In this document: piece by piece, positions 22,132 to 33,658 of the stretch
How the letters are laid out: every line of letters begins with the position of its first letter
Position numbering within the stretch: position 1 is the first letter of the stretch
Source of the DNA: Poronia punctata
Taxonomy: Eukaryota > Ascomycota > Sordariomycetes > Xylariales > Xylariaceae
Direction of reading: 5' to 3'
NCBI GenBank assembly: GCA_022579005.1
Contig: MU401500.1
Location: 1,251 to 65,250 of the forward strand
DNA length: 64,000 nucleotides
The notes under the pieces: generated by a model
Seen by the model: the letters and a program-made list of their open reading frames with translations, nothing else
The model's database searches: none
What the model was told of the DNA's origin: nothing
Program-made: the position numbers and the translations under genes

Positions 22132-23984
22132 AGAAGGGAGGTGTAGGTTTTGGGACATGGGGAAACCCAGAGAGAGATTAAGCGCCCATGTTGAACGTTG
22201 GATGCTACCGTGCTCTCTTATCGGAATAAGAGCTGCCTTGGGTTAAGAAGGCTTTTTTTCCCGACGGGCTTGTATAGCTGTCACTACCTTAACATCATGT
22301 TGGATGGGATTCGAGTTTTTTATTAACATGGTTCCGCAAAAAGGTTGGGTTCTAGAATATACATTACTTCACAGATTATATATAACTGGCTAGGTTTTCC
22401 TAGCTTAAGAACAAACAGCAAAAATTATTGCTAAAAATGGTTGTTTCCAATCTCAAGATGTGTCATCAGTGATCACATCTGGCCGACTCAGGTTTTACTA
22501 TCTCGGCAGCAAAAGTTGGCAAGATGCTGTCTACAATGGCCAAACCCCCTATTCTTCCCTCAATTCCTGCAACCTGCTGCATTCCCGATGGCTTATGTTT
22601 CACAAATTAAGGGTTAACAACATTAACATTGTTGGCTTGCTGCTACCTATATCTGCATGTGAAGATGGTCTATCGTGTGTTTATGGGAGGTGGTACACAT
22701 CTTGATTGACCAGTAATAAGCCCGGTGCCTGCCGGTTTTGGCAGGGTAGACTATCTACAGCCTTAATCACATGTCTTGTAACGTAATACCTCCTTGTACA
22801 GTACGCCTACTTGTACAATGTAATGCTTAATATTGTGCGTCTTAATATTAACCATTTGCATAAGGTAAAGACATTAACTGATATTTCTCTACACCATCTA
22901 GACTGCAACCAAAATCAATATAAGAAAGCAATCCATAGGTTGTAGATTTTGCAGTAGTTGCCCTTAATGTACGTATATACTCAGGGTTGTAGTCTAGGGT
23001 TAGATTAGGTAGCTGTTATCAGGGTAAGATGGCTGAATTAGGGGCTCCTTGCATTCTTGATAGAACTTGGTCGATTACACAGGTCCTTGATGCAACATGT
23101 AACTGTCTACACCCTACTTTATCTAAATGAGGTGCGTCATTTATAACAGGATTTGATAACTGGAGTTGATGCCTCACTAATAAATCCGGCAGCAAATCCG
23201 CATTGAGCCGATAGCTTGAATGGCATCCACCTGCATTGACGGCGTTAAGGGGGCATTGAGCGTTAACATGGAGGTACATAAGGTAAGTATGCTTTGTGTC
23301 CAGGTTGTATGTAAGTCTGTGAGGTACAACGCGCTATGTATTGAACAGGGCGATAGTAGATCAAAGACATAGTAGTAACCTAGATCTCTCCTACATGTAT
23401 GTGTTCTTCACTGCAAAAGACCAGTAAACTACACCTTACAGCGACTGTGTTTCATCGGTACATTGCCTTTGTACACTTTATAGAATGTTGTTGTTATGTA
23501 TAGACTAAGTCCAGACTGAAGAGTGAGCGTGTACCATTGTACACCAGCAGGCAGGTAGCTGTAGGTATGTACATGTAGTAGTTGCGAAGCTGTATTGGTA
23601 CACTCGGCGTGTATTTTTCCTTAACATGTTCACTTACATCCTACTTCCACCTACACACATCATGTTTTGATCCACCATTGGAATTATCCAAAATAGAATC
23701 TAGACAGCAAGCACTTCTTGATTCTATCACTTCGCTTGAGTATTTAAGATACTAGCAACTCTCTAGAAAGTCTATCATTGTCTCTCGGATCAAGAAAAAC
23801 CCTCTACTCAGCCCAGCTTCTGTCCCCTGAATTATTGCCGACAAAATTCATAACAACACGCAACTCAAGTTACATACTATACTCAGATTAGCAACATCCT
23901 CCCATACCCCTTGCCCTACAACTTCTTCTGTAAGTCAATCCCTCTATCGCCTTACTTACCACAGGTACGGATCAACTAACCACC
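22132..23984. other. AT-rich intergenic stretch, possible decayed element
   Basis: From about 22300 to 23700 the DNA is AT-rich, with many TGTACA/GTACA words (around 22790-22820 and 23400-23600). No intact frame is present. A minus-strand frame at 23019-23279 looks moderately ordered but has no recognisable domain. A repeat-induced-mutation relic is possible but not demonstrated. The final 200 bases are a CT-rich promoter for the next gene. Confidence 0.35.
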
Positions 23985-24602
23985 ATGTCTTCATCTCGAC
24001 AGAATCCGATCAACCCAAAGAATCAAAGGCAATCCGTTATGTCTCACAACAAGACAAACCGGATCCCGGACGTGGAGAAGAAAATGAGGCTTCTCACCCT
24101 CAATTCTGCCGATGAGGCCGAAGAAGAGGAGCCAGACAACGAGCTTCTCGAGAAAATTTACGTCGTCGCCACAATGGAGGACGACGCCCGCAAAGCCATG
24201 GGGTTCGAGAACTACAAGGAGTTCGTCAAGTGGTATGAGAGCTTCGAGGTCCAGCCTGCTTATGCCGAGTTTATACGAGACTTCTTGGAGAAGGACGAAA
24301 ACTGGAAAAAAGAAGATCCGGAAGAGATAGAAGTCAGAAGAGTCGTCTGGGCGTGCAGTGCGCTCCTCTTAGGTCATCGACTTTTTGACCATGAGCCTGT
24401 CAAGGATGACTACACCGTCGAAGAGCACTGGGGTCGGTTTGGCTTCCGTGTCTGGGCTGTGGTCCATTCCTTGGGTAGTCGCAGCCTCTTTGGCTTGATT
24501 GCGAATAACTTGGAATTCAGCAGCCGGATCTATATCATGGTACGCTGGATGAAGCATAAGTGGGTGCTTGATCACCACCCGGAGGACCTGCACCTTGGTT
24601 AG
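23985..24602 (+). CDS. Hypothetical acidic protein, 205 aa
   Basis: Single exon starting at an ATG in a good context (CACCATG). The protein opens with a Ser/Asn/Gln-rich tail, then an acidic segment (ADEAEEEEPDNE). A helical region with many aromatic and charged residues follows (NYKEFVKWYESF, AYAEFIRDFLEKDENW). The C-terminal half is Trp-rich and hydrophobic (VWACSALLLGHRLF, RFGFRVWAVVHSL). No signal peptide or clear transmembrane helix. I do not recognise the family. Codon use and composition look like a genuine fungal gene. No neighbour informs its role. Confidence 0.65.
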   Translation: MSSSRQNPINPKNQRQSVMSHNKTNRIPDVEKKMRLLTLNSADEAEEEEPDNELLEKIYVVATMEDDARKAMGFENYKEFVKWYESFEVQPAYAEFIRDFLEKDENWKKEDPEEIEVRRVVWACSALLLGHRLFDHEPVKDDYTVEEHWGRFGFRVWAVVHSLGSRSLFGLIANNLEFSSRIYIMVRWMKHKWVLDHHPEDLHLG

Positions 24603-27200
24603 TTGGGGAGAAGAACACTTACCCCCCAATCTACCCTCTCGCCTCTCAACTTGAGGTTTTGCGAACGCCCTTTGGATGCCGTTGCAAGCGCGTCTTTCTT
24701 CTTCTCCAGCCAGGCTGTTACACTCCCATGGACTCTAGGAGACCATTGCAACGACATACTCTCTTGATACCAATCCTTTAGTAGGTAGTTACGTACCTCT
24801 TCAGATGATACATAATGGACCTTTACCCAGTACATGAACCCCACTTAAGTGACATTAATATTGTCCCGGATAAGCATATATTCCCTTAATTCCTGAAGGG
24901 ACGAACCGCGTCATTTTTCCTCGGCAGTTATGACCCCCCGTTTCTTCGGACTAGTTGGCACAACGGTATGCCCAGCAGAAAAAAAACTCTGCCAGAGGCC
25001 TCGTGATGTTCGCGAGCTGCATTCATGCCCAAGCAGGAGCCATCCAAGCTCCCACGGCTTCGAGGAGGTCTCGGGTGACCATCACCCCCTCTGCTTCGGG
25101 GAGATCACCATACTACCGGGTGGAGGGGTAGCAAACTCGTCACTGGAATCAAAGAGGTTAAAGTTAGCAGAAGCTCGAGCTGTCGGGGTCCGTCCCTCTA
25201 CACATAAAAGATAAGCTTGTAGGAAGCCAATTGCCGCATCGAAAGGATGAGCATGCATAAAATCCGAATGGGACAGATCTGGAGGAGGCGTGGCAACACA
25301 CACTCGGCGGACGGATTGTTAATACAGATACCAAAAGCATATCTGATTTTAGGAAATGAGGTTATAAAATGTATCGGACGGGTACAGAATTGGATACAAG
25401 CCAACGTACGGCAAAGGTCGCCAAGCTCGACTCCAACGACGAGAATGCCGGCGCCAACAAGCCAGAGACCATACTCATGCCAGGTGGAGAGCCCTGTTCC
25501 CACTGCGCGTCCAGTATGCATATAGATTTGCGCATTCGCTGCCTCTGCCGCCCTGGTGAGGTCAACTGTGTCTATTCTAAAGGTGATCATCATGCCTGTC
25601 GCGCCATACGTTCGCCGATCGATCGCTGCTAGTAAATGTTAACTTTACTCCCTAGATCCCACCGGTCTGGCTTGGCGCTGCTCAGAAGTTGTACAAGAAA
25701 GACGGGATATGTACTAATCCACGGGCAATTTGTTGTCAATCATATTAACAAGAACAGCGTTTTTGTAAGGAGAAGAGTGGTCAAACGGCTAGCACGGAGA
25801 TCTGCTAGATACTTACTCGTAGTCTCGACAGACATCCTCTCTGGCCTCCCCAGGATATGTGAGTGTTCAATTGTGTAGAAAATAAGATAGTATAAATATC
25901 ATAGGCGTAAAACAGTATAATACCGCTCAAGGCTAATTATTTAAAATGGGACTGGTTAAGCCGGCCTGTGTCCCAAGGATATAAAATATGCTAAAGTTAC
26001 ACAATACTGATAGTGTAAGTAACACAACATTGTTCTGGTGATGTTGCACATTCTACTATCGGGGAGCACCCCGAGGAAGAACGTGGAAGACCGGTGGGGT
26101 CAAGGTGGTGTCGGGCCGTGATCTCTGCATGGTCTGTCTTGGGAGTATCACAAACGCCTGGCCAAACCGATCATGCCATTAACCGCTGGCGCCGTGAGGA
26201 AAGCCGGTCACCCTGTATCGGTCAAACGGTCGTGAAATACATAGCGCGCTGCTGCTTCGAGTGTTCTTAATAGGTAAAGGACCGCAATATCTAATTTGGA
26301 ATGACGCCTTAAAAACATGTGTAGCAGCAGTCCTCATGGCGACGGTCGGATCACTCGTAAATTAATTGATCTCCAATGCTCTAGGTACAAAGGGACTGAT
26401 TCCGAAGAACATAATGAAGAGAACGAAGGTGTAACCCAGTTGTTGGAGGTCACCTCGAGGTGGTCACTTCGAAATGCAAACAGCACCTACTCATATAGTA
26501 AGGTATGTATGTCAAGGTTTCAAACGGACAAAACTGGGTTAGTGGCTGTATACATACCTAGGACCTCATGTTTGCACCTAACCTCAGTACCTGTACTGTA
26601 AGTTGCCAAGCCACAGAACGTTTTTACTCTTGTAGCGAACTAGGCACGATAGGACACAGACTTAGGTAATCCTATACGCTAATCTACTATCGACATTTTA
26701 AGATGATATCACATTTCTGCAAGTAGATACATCGAAGTATCTAGACTAATGAATAAGGGGTTGTGTGGAAAGTGTGTTCAGAATAGGCAAGCCACTATTT
26801 TCGAGGGCATCTACGAGTATCGACCTTGCTCATGTTTCTACGAGCTCGCAGGTTAAGACTTCTGAAACCAAACGGTCGAACCCAAGGAAAAGCGGGCGAT
26901 GGTGAACTAGACTTGGTGATTTGGCATAATTGCCACGTTGAACGTGACGCAGGAAGGCACATTGCAGTCAAAAACAAAAAGCACATCGAATGAAGGGGAG
27001 TCGCACTGTGACCTGCTAAACTTAGGTTAGAGAGGTAGGTACGAGTTTAGGTGCATGGCTAGGGTGACTTATGGTGTCGGTATCCCATCCCCTTCTTCTT
27101 AAACATCCAAAATCTGAGGAATCGTGTATTCAAGATTTCTGTAGAGTCCAATACTGTACGCTCAATCCTACGAGTACAAGTATCTACGTGTAAAGTCAAT
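24603..27200. other. Intergenic with one small candidate frame
   Basis: 2.6 kb without a firm gene. It holds the weak Cys-rich frame listed separately, a perfect palindrome CACCTCGAGGTG near 26450, and TACTCGTA/TACGAGTA copies at 25814, 26812 and 27169. The last copy lies just upstream of the RBR ligase ATG. Confidence 0.4.
25369..25632 (+). CDS. Candidate small Cys-rich protein, 87 aa
   Basis: An ATG-initiated frame with a charged N-terminal half, then PCSHCASSMH, RCLCRPG and NCVYSKGDHHAC. The C-x2-C plus spaced Cys/His pattern is reminiscent of a zinc-binding cluster. There is no splice or neighbour support, and overlapping antisense frames are just as long, so this may be chance. It could be the relic of a zinc-cluster gene. 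Confidence 0.22.
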   Translation: MYRTGTELDTSQRTAKVAKLDSNDENAGANKPETILMPGGEPCSHCASSMHIDLRIRCLCRPGEVNCVYSKGDHHACRAIRSPIDRC

Positions 27201-28897
27201 ATGGCAACGATGGATGGCATCCCAGGTTTTGGTCCTGTTGACGATGCCAACTTCAACCTCATCATGGAACTTCTCCAACAAGACTGCCAGGACGCAGCCT
27301 CTACTGTTCTGGGCAAGGGAAAGGGGCGAGAAGGCACCGAGACTGATGCGCAGGCGGCCCTTCGACTCTTTATGGAGGAGCTAAGAGGGGCCGAGGCTTT
27401 GTCGGCAGACATACGCATGGCTAGGAGCCTCCAAACCGCTATCCAGGTGGACACTGATGCTATTATCCAGTCACAGAATGAAGAGCAGATCGCCCAGGTC
27501 GACCGCGGCTTGTCTCTGAGACTTAGCAATGACGAAAACTATGCACTTCCGGCGGCACAAAGCACCTCCGACTTTCCTATGCAAGATGACGAACTGATCG
27601 ATAAGCTGGATTTTATCTACGTCAAGGGGCTCGATAATATCGAGAGCGACGACGATAGCGATAGCCCTACCGTCCATCAGCCGGAAAGCTCTGCCTGGGC
27701 TGCTTCACGGTCGGGGAAGAGAACGGGACAGAGACGACCATGCGCAGCCTGCTCGGAACGAAAGCACTTTGCCGAGCTCTCTAGAGCGCCTTGTAACCAC
27801 GAATACTGCCGTCAATGTCTCCAGCGGCTGTTTAAGGACGCAATGGTCGACGAGTCCCTGTTCCCTCCGCGATGCTGCAAGCAGCCGATCCCTCTTGATA
27901 AGAACCGCATCTTCCTCGACCAGGACATAATTGGTCTGTTTCGTGAAAAGGCTCTCGAGTATTCCACACCGAACCGTACCTATTGCCACAATGCGAGATG
28001 CGCCTCATTCATCCCGCCGGTCAACTATACCGACACGACGGCCTCGTGTAGTAGATGCCATGTCCGAACTTGCAGGACTTGTAAGAGAGCGTCCCATGAC
28101 GGGGACTGCCCAAACGATGAGCAACTTCAACAAGTAATCCGACTGGCTCGAGATCAAGGCTGGCAGCGATGCCAAAACTGCTGGGGAATGGTTGAATTGA
28201 ACACAGGCTGTAATCATATGACGTAAGTCAACCCCATCCACGCGAGCTTGATGAGGCACTCACATTTTGGGACAGATGTCGGTGCGGCTTCCAATTCTGT
28301 TACGTATGTGGAGCCCGATGGAAAAGTTGCGGATGCCAGCATTGGGATGAACACCGTCTCCTAGAACGGGCCATCCATATTGATGGACGCGATCCGGTGC
28401 AAGACGAGCGGCTTCATCGGGATGTGGTCCAATTGGCCCCCCAGCCCGTGAATCAGCCACCACGTCACGGTGGGCAATTAATCCCTCGGCCTGTGAATAA
28501 CCCACCCCATCACGACGGAGGACCCGGTCTTGATGTGCGGCTTCATGATGAAATGCCAGTGGACAACCTGCCACAGGCCGATATAAGACCGAACCCAGAG
28601 GAGCAGCCTCACCATGAGATAGTCCCACTTGAGACCCGGCATCCTGGCAGGTGGAGCCCGTGGCTAGATGATATGTCTTCAGATGAGGAGGAGCTGCAGG
28701 AACATGAACGACAAACAAGACTCAATATGATCATGGCAGATCTGCGGGCCAACCATGAGTGTGGCCACGAACGCTGGTTGGGCCGACGGGGACCACACGA
28801 GTGCGAGGAATGCCACGATGTATTGCCAAGATTCATTTATGAATGCCGCCAATGCCACATATTGGCCTGTCGTCGATGCAGATACCATCGACTATGA
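27201..28897 (+). CDS. RBR-type (RING1-IBR-RING2) E3 ubiquitin ligase
   Basis: Exons 27201-28222 and 28276-28897 give 547 aa; the 53-nt intron interrupts RING2 in frame. A long N-terminal region with an acidic patch (ESDDDSDS) precedes RING1 (PCAACSERK, APCNHEYCRQCL). The IBR has YCHNARCASFIPP, CSRCHVRTCRTC and HDGDCPND. RING2 has RCQNCWGMVELNTGCNHMTC and CGFQFCYVCG. The GCNHMTC cysteine, about residue 337, is at the position of the catalytic Cys that accepts ubiquitin from E2 in RBR ligases. After RING2 comes a Pro/His-rich, partly repeated segment (PVNQPPRHGG, PVNNPPHHDGG). A second cluster follows (HECEECHDV, YECRQCHILACRRC) at the extreme C-terminus. The substrate is unknown. Confidence 0.94.
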
Positions 28898-29827
28898 GAT
28901 CTGGGGCAAATATCCAGGTATATGTAGCTCTAAAGTCTATCAGAGCAAAGGTTATTTTTTGTCCTTTTGGTTCTATATATCTTGAAACTACAGGATCTTA
29001 GTCTAGAAGCTTTGCTTGCTTCTTTTAAAGACTTGTATCTCTTTATGGGGCTTAAACAAGTTAACCTAGAGATAGATTGATCTGATAGACCTATCCTAAA
29101 ATATAGTAAATCAAGCCTGACCAAGTATTCCCGTCGCTACCTAAAAAGCGTTGGAAAATGGAAATCGTTACTCTACCCTTCGGAGCAGTGACTTGTATGC
29201 ATAAGCTAGTCTCGCGCCCTTGTTTCTATGCCCTTCATCCTGTGTACTTAAAGTCCAACACACCTCTTGCTCAAATACCACTATGGCAGCATAACATATC
29301 ATAAGGCAAGCACCAAAAGAAAACCAAATATAACGCACGTTTAACAAAACAGGGACAAGGGTCTTACAGGCACGTAGTTCATTTATTTTGGTTGAGTTAA
29401 CCAAGAAGGAAATAATGCTCAGGATGAGACTCTATATGAGATTGACGTTGGGCATGAAGTACACACCTACACACTACCTATCATGAAGAGACAGGAAGAT
29501 GAGAGGCAAGGGCTTACGATGTGAACTCACATACATACATACAAAACATATATATATATCACGAATATTATCGGTGATCACATTCATCTACGAAGTTTCA
29601 CGAAGAAGAGTCAGAGGTTGGATGGGGGGGGGGGGGGGGGATGAAAAAGTGCAATTGATTGAAATCCAATAATACCAACAAAATAAAGAATCAAGCAAAG
29701 ATGGACGCTTCGCTGATCTGACAAGAATAATTCCAATCCAATCCAAACAAGAATAGCTGAGGGTATCATCCAAAAAATCCCATAACTCCAACTCCAACCT
29801 GACAAGAAATGAGACCCCCTCAATTGC
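28898..29827. other. Intergenic; contains a 17-G run
   Basis: No gene is seen. A homopolymer of 17 G lies at 29624-29640, and short ATATAT and ACAT tracts lie near 29530-29560. The rest is AT-rich mixed sequence leading into the minisatellite. Confidence 0.45.
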
Positions 29828-30245
29828 TATCCCATATACCAATCCCTTGATTACTATCCCATATACCGCGGAGAATGTGAGTGAAGGTTAGATGACGAGA
29901 GTAGAAGAAGAAGAAGTCCCTGATTACTATCCCATATACCGTCGAGAGGATGAGGAGGGTAGATGTCGAGAGTAGAAGAAGAAGCCCCTTAATATCCCGT
30001 ATACCGCGGAGAATGTGAGAGAAGGTAAGATGACGAGAGTAGAAGAGACCCAGATTACTATCCCATATACCGTCGAGAGGAAGAGGAGGGTAGATGTCGA
30101 GAGAAGAAGAAGCCCCTGGTAACTATCCCATATACCGTCGATAAGAAGAGGAGGGTAGATGTCGAGAGAAGAAGAGACCCGGATGACTATCCCATATACC
30201 GTCGAGAAAGAGACGAGGGTCGGTGTCGAGAGAAGAAGATGACGA
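29828..30245. repeat. Minisatellite, about 65-bp imperfect tandem repeat
   Basis: The core TATCCCATATACCG recurs with its copies ending near 29840, 29867, 29940, 30005, 30071, 30136 and 30200. Full units are therefore 64-73 bp. Two unit types appear: one continues CGGAGAATGTGAG and the other TCGAGAGGA(T/A)GAGGAGGG. Both close in GAGAGTAGAAGAAG-like purine tracts. The units are contiguous without unique spacers. An open minus-strand frame runs through them but is a by-product of the repeat. Confidence 0.88.
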
Positions 30246-30421
30246 CAATCTGCGAAAAGGGGAAGGATGGGAGTTAGTTTTGTATAATCAATCAAGGATA
30301 AAGGTAAGAAGAAAGGAAGAAAGAATACGTACCTGACGAGCTGGTATGAGCGGGCCTTTATCCATAACACCGACGAACGAGGCAATTGACGAGCGATGAG
30401 GCACAGTTGTAGCAGGATATA

Positions 30422-31264
30422 CTATTTCCCACCGACAGACTGCACCTTACGAGCAGGAATAACGTCCACCGACAAGGATGGCGCGGGTGTTGCTCCAGAA
30501 GCAATGGCAGCCCACGTCCTCGGCTTGATGGCGGCGGTTCCGTCAACGCATTCCTGCTTCGCTCGGGCACCTTGCTGAGACGGACGGGCAGACGAAGACT
30601 TCTCGGGTTGGCACGGAGCTGTCGGGATGCTCTGTGCCGGACAGGCTTGGCCTTGGGCAGAACAGCGCCAAGGTTCTTGTCGGAGGGGGGATTCGTCATA
30701 CCCCGTACCGCCTTCGAGCTCTTCCCTCAGCTGCCGATAGCGGCCGGACCTGACCGCCATGTAGCTGGTCAGGTCCTTCAGGCTAGCGAGGTCCATGAAG
30801 AGCGGATCAGGCGATTTGGTGAACCTGATCAAGACAGAAGACGGCACGAGGTACACGTTGTTGACCTGAACCCAAGAAGTCTTCGGCTTGGGCCACGCAC
30901 CACCGTCGCGGAGCCGGAGGAAGTCGTGGCGGTCGTTCGGCCGCTCCGACCCCTCGAAGGCCCGGAAGCTGTCACGACCCTTGTATTTGTGGGCCGACTT
31001 CTTCCATGGTGCGCGGTACCCGTCCGCCTCGCTCGACGAGAAGGCCGATACCGTCGCTATCAGATATCTGCCGGTGGACCGGGCCAGGACGATGACGGGG
31101 TGTCCTGTTGCCCTTGCGTCCATCTGATAGGGGGCCTTCCCGTCGAGCAGGTCCTCTCGTTCGGCGGTGTTGAAGCGTCCCGCCTGCTTGAGGAACGCGA
31201 TTTCGCCGTCGCACCAGTCGGTGACGACCGGCGCGCGAGAGTTGGTGTGGTGTCGGCGAGGCAT
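30422..31264 (-). CDS. Hypothetical protein, 280 aa
   Basis: Single exon from an ATG preceded by a CT-rich leader. The N-terminal third is ordered: VVTDWCDGEIAFLKQAGRFN, then GHPVIVLARSTGRYLIATVS. It looks like a small beta-barrel opening with a GHPV(I/V)VL strand. The middle has SWVQVNNVYLVPSSVLIRF, with a conserved-looking hydrophobic pattern. The C-terminal 90 residues are low-complexity, rich in Gln, Pro, Ser and Ala. I cannot name the family. The antisense frame of similar length is Arg/Val-rich and lacks order, so the minus strand is preferred. A nucleic-acid-related role for an SH3-like barrel would be guesswork. Confidence 0.6.
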   Translation of the reverse strand: MPRRHHTNSRAPVVTDWCDGEIAFLKQAGRFNTAEREDLLDGKAPYQMDARATGHPVIVLARSTGRYLIATVSAFSSSEADGYRAPWKKSAHKYKGRDSFRAFEGSERPNDRHDFLRLRDGGAWPKPKTSWVQVNNVYLVPSSVLIRFTKSPDPLFMDLASLKDLTSYMAVRSGRYRQLREELEGGTGYDESPLRQEPWRCSAQGQACPAQSIPTAPCQPEKSSSARPSQQGARAKQECVDGTAAIKPRTWAAIASGATPAPSLSVDVIPARKVQSVGGK

Positions 31265-33658
31265 GTTGGTAGAGATCTGCACAATTGGGGGAGAGAGAGA
31301 CTTAAACTAAGCAACAGATAGTACTTCTGAGCAATAGTAATAATAGAGTAAACGTACAGATCTTGAGGAGAGAAGAACCACAACAAGCGCGAGGGCACGG
31401 GGGGAAGCCAATCTTATACCTCTTCTTCCCCTCTGTGCTGTTTTCACCCTCACCCTACATAAAATGGGAGAGTCCATGACGTTTGTTTACAATCTACGCG
31501 TCTTGACGGACATCCGGAAAACACTGTAAGGGAAATGCTGGAAAAGAAGCATACTGTAGGTTAAATATGCGGGATCTTTCTAGGATCTAGGTTATTATAC
31601 TTGACGACGATGCGGAGACTGTTGAAGAACAAGTCGCGGTTACCGCGGTCTAGCTATAAAACACCGCTTTACACCACCGATCCTTAACGCCTAGTGCGCT
31701 TTCTCTTATGGCCCCCGTCTCCCCTACAACTCAACTAACTGTAAGGGCAAAAACAAGGACATATACTTCATATTCTCCCTCTGTCCTGGTCTAAGACCGA
31801 GTCCTCGCCAGTCCGATGGCCCGGCCTAGCCTGTGGCCCCCCTTCCTAACCACCGATTCATCTCCACTACGGCGTATCATCGTCCCTGTTTATTTGATTT
31901 GCCAACGGCTTTAACGGTTATCCGTGCTCGAGTATTTTGTATTCTCATTTGTACGTAACCAGTCTTCCTACCTTGCCTTGCTGTACACCTCTATGCATAA
32001 TCACCAATGACTGAAATAAACCCGATCACCAATCTCTACAGTGCTTTCTTCACTGCAGAATTCATATGCATGCCCTTAAATCCAACCAGTCGCAATTGTT
32101 AATTTTTCTTGATTCCCTAATGACCTAACATACCCAACTCGTAGACGCTCCGAAAGGCCATCCCACAGTTCTTTTGGTTTGATCGCATTATGCACTCAAC
32201 TCGTAATGTCCAATCGGTATCACAACCGACTTACTTTCATATTCCCTGTCTCCGTTCATCTCTGGAAGGTTCTATGTCAATAGTCAACGCGTCAAGCATG
32301 CGCATCCGGGAGTCACTTTTCCCCAGATCCCCGTACACTGTCATGGGTCCGATCCGGATTAGCCCTGCCCTCACGTGTGTAGACTAAGGCCACGCCTATA
32401 TATGTCAATAGATACAGGAGCCTCTCTGCCTTGTAGAGGAACGAGCCTTCCCTTGTTGTGCAATAACAATAAGTAAATACGGACTCCCGGGCATTGTAAA
32501 CTGTGACATAGGTACACCCCATAGAAACAACTAGTTTAATCATTATCCCCAAATGATGTACAATTTAACACGGTAGCTCGTAATCCATTATACTGCGTAC
32601 AGTGAATTTCTTCATGCATGTGTGGCACTGGGATGGGAGTTCGGAGTCCCTCTTATTTGTGTACACAGAGACGCGTCACGGTATATAAACACCGACGAAG
32701 TTGCCGTGGGAACCGGAAGTCCAAGCTCGGTTTTAAAGTTTTGGGTCTACGTATACAACTTCTAATTATAACTGACATGCAAGGTCCTTTCTTCCAAGTA
32801 GGAATGTGCATTGTAAATATGCTTGACTTGTCCCGAACTTTGTCTATTTATAGGCTGTATATGTTTACACTCGGGGGTCAACTGCACTCGGTACGTAGAC
32901 GTAACGTCAAAAGCCTCCCCCCCCCTGTTTTAATCCGTGCCGGGATGAAGTCGGAGTACGGAGGTCGACTCGGCTCCACTCTGGGCCGGTGTTAACACTG
33001 TTAATCTTCCTTAGCCATCTTGGGGTTTCCATGCGATGCCGGACCGTTATCGGTGACTTACAGAGCCGCACGATATGAGTCAACAATTCCTCAGTGATAG
33101 ATAAGTCTCACAAAAAGGTCCCTGATCCCGGGCAGACTGTATTTTTCGACGTTATTCAGGGGCAATTGCTTAGAGGAATATAGCTGATATAGGAATAAAC
33201 CACACTCTCTCCGAAACATTTAATTACACAGCAACATCTCCCAGATTCCATACCACGTATTCCAGGGTAGGCAAATGCCCCTCTTTGTTGCCTAGGGGTG
33301 TCGACCTATACGGACACATGTTATACCCCACCATAAGCATAACACCTCCTTCCCGCCTTCAAGTACCTAGGTTATAGACCATCCTGTCTTATGTTTCTTC
33401 AAGTAAGCAAGCTGAGGTTATATACACGTATATCTCTCGTACTCGTAGAACAACATCCAAACCATCATTGTCAATTGTCGTCGATCAGGTATCTAATAAT
33501 CGTAATATCTAATAACCACCACCAACACCCCCGCCTCCTGCTCCTCCCCTCCTCGAAACCAACCAACCAACCAACCAACGAAACCACCCCGCACTGCACC
33601 GCACCGCATCGCACAGAAGAAGAAGAAGAACAACAACAACAACAACAAGAACAAAAAA
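31265..33658. other. Intergenic; FMN1 promoter at its end
   Basis: No gene is recognisable in 2.4 kb. The last 100 bases hold repeated CCAACCAACCAA and AACAACAACAAC tracts, which form the low-complexity 5' leader of FMN1. One TACTCGTA copy is at 33440. Confidence 0.45.

Noticed and set aside
23930..23964. Possible 5'-leader intron before the 205-aa gene
   Set aside because: GTAAGT to CACAG spans only 35 nt, shorter than any other intron here.
29828..30245. CRISPR-like array
   Set aside because: Units are contiguous and imperfect with no unique spacers; eukaryotic context; a minisatellite explains it.
29927..30385. Minus-strand frame through the minisatellite, possible exon of the neighbouring unknown gene
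   Set aside because: Translation merely reflects the repeat, and the neighbouring gene already has a stop before it.
30572..31321. Plus-strand 249-codon frame antisense to the unknown minus-strand gene
   Set aside because: Arg/Val/Gly/Pro-rich without ordered structure; typical mirror of a GC-rich coding strand.
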